Of a DNA stretch of 64,000 nucleotides, positions 35,039-43,697 are shown piece after piece. The stretch lies in assembly GCA_963837775.1 (NCBI GenBank), contig CAWIOX010000007.1, forward strand, positions 89,483-153,482. Direction: 5' to 3'. Position numbers and translations under genes: made by a program. Under the pieces are notes generated by a model. The model saw only the letters and a program-made list of their open reading frames with translations, searched no databases and had not been told where the DNA came from. Within the stretch, counting starts at the first letter, position 1, and every line of letters starts with the position of its first letter. The DNA is from CAWIOX01 sp963837775. GTDB taxonomy: Bacteria; Pseudomonadota; Gammaproteobacteria; Burkholderiales; Burkholderiaceae_D.

Positions 35039-35476
35039 CTAGTCGTGCGGACTGTGCCGTTCCGCCTTGCGCGCGGCGATCTCGAAATGGTTATGCCAGT
35101 AGGCCCGGCGTCCATGCAGTACGGCCCAGGCGCTGGCCGCCAGGTAGGCGAACGGGAACAGCGCTCCCCAGCGCGCCGCTTGCCGCACATGGGCCAGTTC
35201 ATGGGCCAGTGTCTGCGGCGTCAAACCGTGGCGGCGCGCGATGATGATGTGGCCGATCGCCATCGCCGCCATCGGGCCGAACGGATGGCGCACCAGCAGG
35301 CGGTCGCCGAGCCGGCCGCGCACCAGCAGCGCCGGTACCGCGCCGCTCACCCGGTCGATGCGGCCGCGCACTATGCCGATGGGCAGTGCCAGCATCAGAC
35401 CGAACAGGCTCAATGGCAGCGCCCACAGGATGCCGATCAGGTTGGCCACAGAGCGTCGATGCCGGTTTTTGATCAT
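35039..35476 (-). CDS. Membrane protein with HExxH metalloprotease-like motif, unknown function
   Basis: 145 residues from the ATG at 35476 (35485 is an alternative). An N-terminal hydrophobic segment (VANLIGILWALPLSLFGLML) and a second near the C-terminus (ALFPFAYLAASAWAVL) flank the motif LAHELAHVRQ, an HExxH zinc site pattern, and a later YWHNHFEIAARKAE. The combination HExxH plus a downstream NxFE is suggestive of a small zinc peptidase-like or immunity-type fold, but I do not recognise a named family with known function. It sits antisense between ruvC and ruvA. Intact. Confidence 0.65.
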   Translation of the reverse strand: MIKNRHRRSVANLIGILWALPLSLFGLMLALPIGIVRGRIDRVSGAVPALLVRGRLGDRLLVRHPFGPMAAMAIGHIIIARRHGLTPQTLAHELAHVRQAARWGALFPFAYLAASAWAVLHGRRAYWHNHFEIAARKAERHSPHD

Positions 35477-35625
35477 GGCGTGCATGCTGTATGTATACTC
35501 AGTTAAATGTTGTCCTGTATGATGAGGCCCACGCAAAACGTCCCGGCGTCGATACACTGTCGGTGCCGGAGCTCTGTTGCAGGCGCTTCTGATTTCTCAA
35601 CTTTTTCATCCAAGGTTTCCCTATC

Positions 35626-36205
35626 ATGATAGGTCGTCTTTCCGGTATTTTGCTCGAGAAAAATCCGCCGCAGCTGCTGATCGACTGCAATGGCGTCGGC
35701 TACGAAGTCAGCGTGCCGATGAGCACCTTCTACAACCTGCCGGCGCTGGGCGAGAAAGTGATGCTGCTCACGCATCTGGCGGTGCGCGAGGATGCGCATC
35801 TGCTGTACGGTTTCGGCAGCGCCGAGGAGCGCAATGTCTACAAGCAGCTGATCAAGATTAGCGGCGTCGGTGCGCGCATGGCGCTGTCCATCCTGTCCGG
35901 CATGTCGGTCGGCGATCTGGTGCAGGCGATCACGCTGCAGGAAGCCGGTCGCCTGACCCGCGTGCCCGGCATCGGCAAGAAAACCGCCGAGCGCCTGCTG
36001 CTGGAGCTGAAGGGCAAGCTGGGCGCCGATGTCGGCGCGGTCGGCAGTCTGCTGAGCCAACGATGACAGCGGCGATATCGTCAATGCGCTGCTGGCGCTG
36101 GGCTATTCCGACAAGGAGGCAATGCTGGCGATGAAGCAGATCGCACCGGGCACCGGGGTGTCGGACGGCATCAAGCTGGCCTTGAAGTCTTTATCTAAAG
36201 GTTAA
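35626..36205 (+). CDS. ruvA: Holliday junction branch migration protein RuvA (one frameshift)
   Basis: DNA-binding subunit of the RuvAB motor. MIGRLSGILLEKNPPQLLID (OB fold), ISGVGARMALSILSGMSVGD and VPGIGKKTAERLLLELKGKL (helix-hairpin-helix pair). Near 36060 one inserted base shifts the frame; domain III follows as GDIVNALLALGYSDKEAMLA and ends at 36205 (LALKSLSKG). Restored length is 192 residues, the norm. ruvB begins 11 bases later. No reason to think the gene is non-functional. Confidence 0.94.
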
Positions 36206-36216
36206 ATGATATCCGC

Positions 36217-37290
<1,074 letters not shown>

Positions 37291-37334
37291 CCCTGGCTGG
37301 CGCCGGCTGGCTCTTTATTTCTCCATGAAACTAT

Positions 37335-37419
37335 AAAAATAGTGGGGGTATGCCGATTATCCTAGCGTTTGCCGCACGGTTTCATTGGGGTTTTAAAAAT
37401 ACTGCATGGAGTATTTTTT
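37335..37419 (+). repeat. R-family element, copy R3
   Basis: The clearest copy: AAAAATAGTGGGG then GTAT (37348-37351), 43 bases with TTTGCCGC and TTTCATTGG, AAAAATACT (37395 on), GCATGG, AGTATTTTTTT. The right part is a perfect 9-bp hairpin. Lies between convergent ruvB and the Rrf2-like gene. Confidence 0.8.
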
Positions 37420-37492
37420 TACGCCCATTTCAAAAAAAATGGTCGTGTGACGCGCGTCGCGGCGCCATTTGACGCTGCCGGCCGGGAACGCT

Positions 37493-38041
37493 TCAGTTAA
37501 ATTCGCCCAGCTTGAGCAACGCCAGTTCGCGCGAGCGGATATAGCTGGTCGAATATGTTTGGGACGGGCTTGCCGCGCCGGCCGTGCTGGCAATCTGAAG
37601 GCGATCGAGCCTGAACTGGCGCAGCAGCTTGAACAGGCTCTGATTGATGGTCATCGCGGCCTGCATCAGGATCAGGTCGAGATTGTTTTGTTGCGGGCTG
37701 GCTTCGGCTGCGGCATCGGTGCTGCCGGCAGCCGATTTCTTGCTGCGGCCGGGGCCGGCAAGCAGCGCAAGGTAGACGTCTTCCAGCGTGACGGCTCCCA
37801 GGTCGCAGTGCAGCATCCACGCGTCATGCATGTCTTTCGGCGTGGTCGCGAATCCGGCATGATGGAATCCCTTGCAAATTTTCCTGAGTTCGATCGCGGA
37901 ACGCCGGGTGGCGCTTTGCAGCGTTTCCAGCGTCACGCACTGCGGTGCGCTGGCGGCCAGCAGCGCGAGTATGTTGGTCGCGACGGCGAGCTGCGTATGC
38001 AATGTGCTGTTGCCCAGAATATAGCCATCAAGGGATTGCAT
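37493..38041 (-). CDS. Rrf2-like winged-helix regulator without Fe-S cysteines
   Basis: 182 residues. The N-terminal winged-helix region resembles Rrf2 (LAVATNILALLAASAPQCVT, TRRSAIELRKICKGFHHAGF, TLEDVYLALLAG), but the three clustered cysteines that bind Fe-S in IscR/NsrR/RsrR are absent; only scattered cysteines occur. The C-terminal half (residues about 115-182) is a non-standard extension. It could be a heme- or ligand-independent Rrf2 paralog. It lies downstream of, and on the same strand as, dadA, separated by 127 bp. Intact. Confidence 0.65.
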   Translation of the reverse strand: MQSLDGYILGNSTLHTQLAVATNILALLAASAPQCVTLETLQSATRRSAIELRKICKGFHHAGFATTPKDMHDAWMLHCDLGAVTLEDVYLALLAGPGRSKKSAAGSTDAAAEASPQQNNLDLILMQAAMTINQSLFKLLRQFRLDRLQIASTAGAASPSQTYSTSYIRSRELALLKLGEFN

Positions 38042-38168
38042 AGTGTGTGATCCATTCAGAACGCATTGTTGTCATATGTCACGGCGTGCGCCAGGCCCGT
38101 CAAGCGGGCATGGCGCAAGCCGTTTGTCTTAAAAAATCATTTTCATGCTGCAACAATGAGCTGGCTGA

Positions 38169-39467
38169 TCAGGCGGTGGCTCCTTGCGGGCAGATGGCAT
38201 GGCCGCGGAAGCCGTTGCTGTAGCGGCTCAGGGTCAGGCCTTCGAGGCTGATGTCGGTCGCGCGACCGGAGATCAGGTCGGCCATCACGCGCCCGGTGCC
38301 GGCGGCCATGGTCCAGCCCAGCGTGCCGTGGCCGGTCGACAGGTACAGATTGGGGTAGGGCGTGCCGCCCAGCACCGGCGTGCCGTCCGGCGTCATCGGC
38401 CGCAGGCCGGTCCAGAATTCGGCCTGGCTGACATCGCCGCCGCGCGGGAACAGGTCGGTCACCACGTGGTTCAGCGTGCGGTGCCGGTCCGCGCTCAGAT
38501 CCAGGTTGTAGCCGGCCAGTTCGGCGGTGCCGCCGACGCGGATGCGGTCGCCCAGACGGGTCACGGCCACCTTGTGGGTTTCGTCCATGATGGTCGATTC
38601 CGGCGCGCATGCCGGGTCGGTGATCGGCACCGTGATCGAGTAGCCCTTCACCGGATACACCGGGATCTCGATGCCGAGCGGTTTCAGCAGCAGCGGCGAA
38701 TAGCTGCCCAGCGCGACCAGGTAGTTGTCGGCCTTGAGCAGGCCGGCACTGGTATGCACGCCAGTGATGCGTTTGCCGTCGCTGGCGATGCGCTGGATAT
38801 CGACGCCGTAACGGAACTTGACGCCGAGTTGTTCCGCCATCTGCGCCAGGTTCTGCGTGAACTTGAAGCAGTCGCCGGTTTCGTCGCCGGGCAGGCGCAG
38901 CGCGCCGACGAATTTTTCCTTCACCAGCGCCAGCGCCGGTTCGTACTTGATATAGCCGTCGCGGTCCAGCACTTCGTACGGCACCCCGTATTCGTTGAGA
39001 ATTTCGATGTCCTTGCCGGTGCCGTCCAGCTGTTTCTGGGTGCGGAACAGTTGCAGCGTGCCCTGGCTGCGCTCGTCGTAGGCGATCCCTGTTTCAGCAC
39101 GCAATGCGCGCAGGCAGTCGCGGCTGTATTCGGCCAGCCGCACCATGCGGCCCTTGTTGATGCGGTAGCGCTGTTCGGTGCAGTTGCGCAGCATCGACAG
39201 TGCCCAGCGCCACATGGTCGGATCGAGCATCGGTTTGATCACCAGCGGGCTGTGATGCATCATCAGCCACTTGATCGCCTTGAGCGGCACGCCGGGGCCG
39301 GCCCAGGGGGCGGAATAACCGGGCGACACTTCACCGGCATTGGCATAACTGGTTTCCAGTGCGGGGCCGGGCTGGCGGTCGATCACCGTGACCTGATGGC
39401 CGGCCTTGGCCAGATAGTAGGCGCTGGTGGTGCCGATCACGCCGCTGCCGAGAATGAGGATGTGCAT
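38169..39467 (-). CDS. dadA: D-amino acid dehydrogenase small subunit
   Basis: FAD-dependent oxidation of D-alanine and other D-amino acids to keto acids at the inner membrane. 432 residues: FAD motif HILILGSGVIGTTSAYYLAK, ETSYANAGEVSPGYSAPWAG, YPVKGYSITVPITDPACAPE and the C-terminal YLSTGHGTLGWTMAAGTGRV. ATG at 39467. alr lies 28 bp upstream on the same strand, giving the racemase-dehydrogenase pair that degrades L-alanine via D-alanine. Intact. Confidence 0.95.
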   Translation of the reverse strand: MHILILGSGVIGTTSAYYLAKAGHQVTVIDRQPGPALETSYANAGEVSPGYSAPWAGPGVPLKAIKWLMMHHSPLVIKPMLDPTMWRWALSMLRNCTEQRYRINKGRMVRLAEYSRDCLRALRAETGIAYDERSQGTLQLFRTQKQLDGTGKDIEILNEYGVPYEVLDRDGYIKYEPALALVKEKFVGALRLPGDETGDCFKFTQNLAQMAEQLGVKFRYGVDIQRIASDGKRITGVHTSAGLLKADNYLVALGSYSPLLLKPLGIEIPVYPVKGYSITVPITDPACAPESTIMDETHKVAVTRLGDRIRVGGTAELAGYNLDLSADRHRTLNHVVTDLFPRGGDVSQAEFWTGLRPMTPDGTPVLGGTPYPNLYLSTGHGTLGWTMAAGTGRVMADLISGRATDISLEGLTLSRYSNGFRGHAICPQGATA

Positions 39468-39495
39468 AAGGGTTTCCTGTTGGGTGGAGTGCTGG

Positions 39496-40605
39496 TCAGC
39501 CGCCGATATAGCGGCGCGCATAGCGGCCGCCGAGGCTGGTGAGGATTTCATAGCCGATGGTGCCGGCCCGTTGTGCGACCGCATCGACGCCGTGCGAGTC
39601 ATCGATCAGGTCGACCAGGCTGCCGGTGTGCAGCGCATCGGCGGGCAGCGCGCTGACGTCGAGCGTGATGGTGTCCATCGAGACCTTGCCGACCAGCGGC
39701 AGGTCGACGCCATTGACGCGGGCCAGGCCGCGGTTGCTCAGGCTGCGCAGGTAACCGTCCGCATAGCCGACCGCGACGGTGGCGATGCGGCTGGTGTGCG
39801 CGGCGCGCCAGCTCAGGCCGTAGCCGACGCCGGTGCCGGCTTCGATCTGGCGGGTCTGGATCACCTTGCCTTGCAGCCGGATTACCGGACGCATCGGATT
39901 GGCGGCACCGGCCACCGGGGCGATGCCGTACAGCGCGGCGCCGGGGCGCGCCAGCCCGAAGTGGTAATCGCGGCCGAGGAAGATGCCGGACGAATTCGCG
40001 AAGCAGCCCGGAATCTGCGGGAATGCGGCCAGCGCAGCGCGGAAATGCTTGAGCTGCAGCGCATTGGTCGGGTCATCCTGCGCTTCGGCGCAGGCCAGAT
40101 GGCTCATCAGGTAGCGCAGCTGGATGCCGCGCAGCCGGCCCGGATCGGCGACGATGTCGGCCAGTTCGCCGGCGCTCAGCCCGAGGCGCGCCATGCCGGT
40201 ATCGACTTGCAGCAGCGCCGGCAACGCGCGCTGTTCGGCACGGGCCAGGCGGCTCCACGCATCGACTTGCGGCAGGCTGTTGAGAACCGGAATCAGGTCG
40301 TGCGCCAGAAACTCGGCTTCGACCCCAACTGGCGCGCCATGCAGCACGTACAGCCGGGCCGCGGCCGGCAGATGCGGACGCAGCGCGATCGCCTCGTCCA
40401 GATGGGCGACGAAGAAGTGAGCGCAACCGGCGCGCGCCAGTGCCGGCGCGACGCGGGTCGCATCCAGGCCGTAGGCATCGGCCTTGACCACTGCCGCGCA
40501 GTCGGCCTGGCCGAGCATTTCCTTGAGCAGCCGCCAGTTGGCGCAAATCGCATCGAGGTCGATGCTGAGCAGCGCGCCGCTGTGTTCCGGACGATGAGGG
40601 TGCAT
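39496..40605 (-). CDS. alr: Alanine racemase (catabolic, DadX-type by context)
   Basis: PLP enzyme interconverting L- and D-alanine. 369 residues: PLP lysine in AAVVKADAYGLDATRVAPAL, QVDTGMARLGLS, LARPGAALYGIAPV, the catalytic tyrosine in GVGYGLSWRA, and VGKVSMDTITLDVS. Start ATG at 40605. Its place directly ahead of dadA argues for the catabolic role (dadX); whether a second biosynthetic alr exists elsewhere is unknown. Upstream, 40606-40889 carries no gene but two TyrR-like boxes. Intact. Confidence 0.94.
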   Translation of the reverse strand: MHPHRPEHSGALLSIDLDAICANWRLLKEMLGQADCAAVVKADAYGLDATRVAPALARAGCAHFFVAHLDEAIALRPHLPAAARLYVLHGAPVGVEAEFLAHDLIPVLNSLPQVDAWSRLARAEQRALPALLQVDTGMARLGLSAGELADIVADPGRLRGIQLRYLMSHLACAEAQDDPTNALQLKHFRAALAAFPQIPGCFANSSGIFLGRDYHFGLARPGAALYGIAPVAGAANPMRPVIRLQGKVIQTRQIEAGTGVGYGLSWRAAHTSRIATVAVGYADGYLRSLSNRGLARVNGVDLPLVGKVSMDTITLDVSALPADALHTGSLVDLIDDSHGVDAVAQRAGTIGYEILTSLGGRYARRYIGG

Positions 40606-40812
40606 GCAGTCTCCAGATTATTGAGGGGAATTCGGTGAATCACACCAGTATTAGCAAATACGGTGCCAGACATGGAAAACCCTTTGTAATCAGTAGCTTG
40701 CGTGGAATATCGGGATTGTGCCCGGGCTGCCCGTAATGATTTGTTTACACTTTCCCGCTGTGGTTTCGCTTGTGCTGGAAAAATCGTATATAAAACAGCA
40801 GTTTAGCTTTAG

Positions 40813-40849
40813 TGTAACGAATATTTTACGCCGTAAGTAAATCGTTACA
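40813..40849. promoter_or_regulatory. Two tandem TyrR/PhhR-type boxes upstream of alr-dadA
   Basis: TGTAAC-N6-TTTACG (40813-40830) and CGTAAG-N6-GTTACA (40832-40849), close to the classical TGTAAA-N6-TTTACA box, with centres 19 bp apart. They lie between the TyrR-like gene and alr, 208 bp from the alr start. Confidence 0.65.
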
Positions 40850-40889
40850 GGCGATTTTGCGGCCGATTCCGCCGCCGTCCGGCAGCCTG

Positions 40890-42421
40890 CTAGGCGGTTT
40901 TGCGTATCCCGTAGCGGCGCAGCTTGTTGGCGATCATCGTATGCGAGATCTTCAGGTGCGCGGCCAGCTTGCGGCTGGACGGATAGAGCGGGTACAGGCG
41001 CTGCAGCAGCGCTTTCTCATATTGTTCGATCGCCTGTTCCCAGCTGCCGCTGTCGTCCTGCCGGCAGTGCCGCTGGCGACGCTGGAGCCGGCCAGTTCCA
41101 GATCGGCGACATCGAGGAAGGCCTGGTCGCTCATCGTGACCGCGCGAAAGATGACGTTTTGCAACTGGCGCACATTGCCGGGCCAGGGATTGCCCAGCAG
41201 CGCCGCGTTGGCGGCCGCCGTCAGGCGGCACACCGGCCGCTGCGTCTGGGCTGCCGCGCGTTCGAGGAAGGGGCGCGCCAGCAGCAGGATGTCGTCGCCG
41301 CGCTCGCGCAGCGGCGGCACCAGCAGGCTGAGCACGTTGAGGCGGTAGAACAGGTCTTCGCGGAAGCTGTGCTCGGCCACCATCTGTTCCAGGTTGCGGT
41401 GGGTGGCGCTGATGATGCGCACATCGACCTTCAGCTCGCGTTCGCCGCCGACGCGCCGGAAGCTGCCGTCGTTCAAAAAGCGCAGCAGCTTGGCCTGCAG
41501 GTAGGGCGACATTTCGCCGATCTCGTCGAGGAACACGGTGCCGTGGTTGGCCAGCTCCAGCAGCCCCGGCTTGCCGCCGCGCTGGGCGCCGGTGAACGCG
41601 CCCGGCGCATAGCCGAACAGCTCGCTTTCGGCCAGGTTCTCGGGCAATGCCGCGCAGTTGAGCGCCAGAAACGGTTGCTGCGAACGCAGGCTGGCGGTGT
41701 GGCAGGCGAATGCGATCAGTTCCTTGCCGGTGCCGGTCTCGCCCAGGACCAGCAGCGGCGCATCGACCACCGCGACCCGCGCCGCGCGCGCCTTGAGCGC
41801 GCGTATCGGCGCCGATTCGCCGACGATGGTGGCGAAGCTGCCTTCTTCGAAGTGTTGCAGTGCGTGCAGCCGCTGGCCCATGCGGCTGGGCGCGTGCAGC
41901 GTGACCAGGCCGCCGGCGGTGGGCGCGCCGGCCAGCGGTTTGGCGTCCAGCAGGAAGGGCTCGCCGTGCAGCATCACCTCGCGCAGCGGCGCGCTAAAAC
42001 CGCTCTCGACCAGCTCTGCGTGCAGACTGGCATCGCCGAACAGCGCACCGAGCGTGATGCCGCCCAGCGCCGCCTCGCTGACTCCGGCGATCTCTGCGGC
42101 CGCCGCGTTGGCGACCACGATGGTGCCGCTGGCGTCGACCGCCAGCACCGGATCGGCCATCGCTGCCAGCAGCGCGTCGAGGTACAGGTGGCGCCGCGCG
42201 CCGGGCAGCATGTCGACCGTGTGTACGCTTTCGACATTGCGGATGCCGGCCAGCGCGCTGCGCAGCGCCGGCCACTGTCCGGCCACCAGTTCCGGCGCGT
42301 CGATGTAGATGTGCGGCGGATCGACCTCGACTGCGACCACGTTCAGTTGTCGCTCGGCCAGTACCGAAAGAATTTCCTGGGCAATCCCGACCCGGTCGAG
42401 AAACAGTATGTCGAGTCGCAT
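40890..42421 (-). CDS. TyrR/PhhR-like sigma-54-type regulator (one frameshift near the C-terminus)
   Basis: N-terminal ACT domain (MRLDILFLDRVGIAQEILSV), a PAS domain (residues about 80-190, AAMADPVLAVDASGTIVVAN), and an AAA+ domain with Walker A LVLGETGTGKELIAFACH, ALPENLAESELFGYAPGAFT with the sigma-54 contact motif (GAFTGA), Walker B HGTVFLDEIGEMSPYLQAK and REDLFYRLNVLSLLVPPLRE. After a frame change near 41070 the helix-turn-helix follows: PSSRKLAAHLKISHTMIANK. The ACT-PAS-AAA-HTH order is that of TyrR/PhhR, which respond to aromatic amino acids. A TyrR-type box overlaps its own start region and two more lie before alr. Confidence 0.88.
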
Positions 42422-42423
42422 GG

Positions 42424-42441
42424 TGTAAGCCTTTCGTTACG
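42424..42441. promoter_or_regulatory. TyrR/PhhR-type box at the start of the TyrR-like gene
   Basis: TGTAAG-N6-GTTACG three bases from the start codon of the regulator, suggesting autorepression. Same half-sites as the pair before alr. Confidence 0.6.
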
Positions 42442-42539
42442 CTGTAATGGAAATGCTGACATCATAAGCCAATGCGGTGCCGGACAGCTGGCCAGCAAGT
42501 CCGTTCCGGCCGCTTTTATTGCGGCGCGATATATCTAGC

Positions 42540-42628
42540 CTAAAAAATATACTCCACCATGTATAAAATAAATGCGCCTGTTCTATTGCGGCAACCTAGT
42601 TGTTTTCGACCATACTCCGCCGATTCAT
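42540..42628 (-). repeat. R-family element, copy R5
   Basis: Minus orientation: GTAT at 42612-42615, 43 bases with TTGCCGC, TTTTATAC at 42561-42568 (in place of AAAAATAC), 8 bases, GTAT at 42549-42552. Its 3' side points to the TyrR-like gene start about 115 bp away. Confidence 0.72.
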
Positions 42629-42761
42629 GGTTTTTATGGATGCTTGAGAGCGATCTTGGCAGGGTTTCAGCTGGCGCAAAACGGGTGACACTGCTTGCGC
42701 AAACAGTCAACGCCGATAACAATGGATTATCGACACCGTATTCTTCGATGAGTGACTTGCC

Positions 42762-43593
42762 ATGCTGATGTCCACCCTGGCCGACCGTTATGCACACCGC
42801 TTGCTGGATGCGCGCACGCGGGCGCGCTGCATTGCGCCGCTGTCGGCCGCTGCGCCGCTGTCGCTGACCGATGCCTACGACATCGCACAACGCATGCTGG
42901 CGATCCGTACCGCGCAGGGCGAAACCGCGATCGGCCGCAAGATCGGTTTTTTGACGCCGGGCATGGCGCCCGCCTATGGCGCTCCGCACGCATCCGGCAC
43001 GCTGTTCTGGGGCCATCTGTTCGATGCGACGGTGCGCTATGTCGATCAGGATCACTGCGTGCAGAGTCTGGCACGCGCATTGCAGCCCCGCATCGCACCG
43101 CAGATCGTGTTCAGGCTGGCCAGCACGCCGGCTGTCGGATGCCGGGCCGGAGGCCTTGGCCGACTGCCTGGAGTGGATCGCGCACGGGGTCGAAATCGTG
43201 GTCTGCCCGTTTCCCGACTGGCAGTGCGAGGTGGCCGATGCGATTGCCGCGTTCGGCCTGCACGGTGCGCTGCTGGTCGGCGAACCCAAAATCCTGTCGG
43301 CCGCGTCGCGCCACAATCTGGCGACGTTCTGGCCGGATGCCAGCGTCTCGCTGTCTTGCGGCGACAGTCTGGTGGGCGCCGGTTTCGGCAGCGACCTGCT
43401 GGGCGGCCCGCTGCATGCGCTGTGGCAGTTGCATCAGTTGCTGCAGACCCAGCCGCAATGCGCGCCGCTGGCGGCCGGCGACATCATCGCCAGCGGTTCC
43501 TGGTGCGCCGCCTATCCGGTGGCGCCGGGGCAGGACTGGAGCACTGCATTCTCGAATCTGGGTTTGCACGGATTGAATATCAGCTTCACCTGA
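42762..43593 (+). CDS. 2-keto-4-pentenoate hydratase-like protein (one frameshift)
   Basis: Member of the MhpD/FAH-like family that hydrates 2-hydroxypenta-2,4-dienoates in aromatic catabolism. First part: LTDAYDIAQRMLAIRTAQGE, AIGRKIGFLTPGMAPAYGAP, GTLFWGHLFDATV. After one inserted base near 43130 the rest is DCLEWIAHGVEIVVCPFPDW, CGDSLVGAGFGSDLLGGPLH, LAAGDIIASGSWCAAYPVAP. Restored length is about 276 residues. The metal-binding residues of the family are only partly recognisable, and no other meta-pathway gene is nearby, so the substrate is open. A bidirectional terminator follows. Confidence 0.75.
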
Positions 43594-43612
43594 AGTTTTC
43601 AGTTACCACAAT

Positions 43613-43651
43613 AAAAAATGCCGTCCAGCATCAAGCTGGACGGCATTTTTT
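43613..43651. terminator. Bidirectional terminator between hydratase gene and valS
   Basis: A-run, TGCCGTCCAGC, loop ATCAA, GCTGGACGGCA and a T-run; a perfect symmetric stem that serves both convergent genes. Confidence 0.92.
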
Positions 43652-43697
43652 CGGAGGAGGGCTGAAGGGCGCTTATCCTGCGCGCCTCCGGGCCGGA

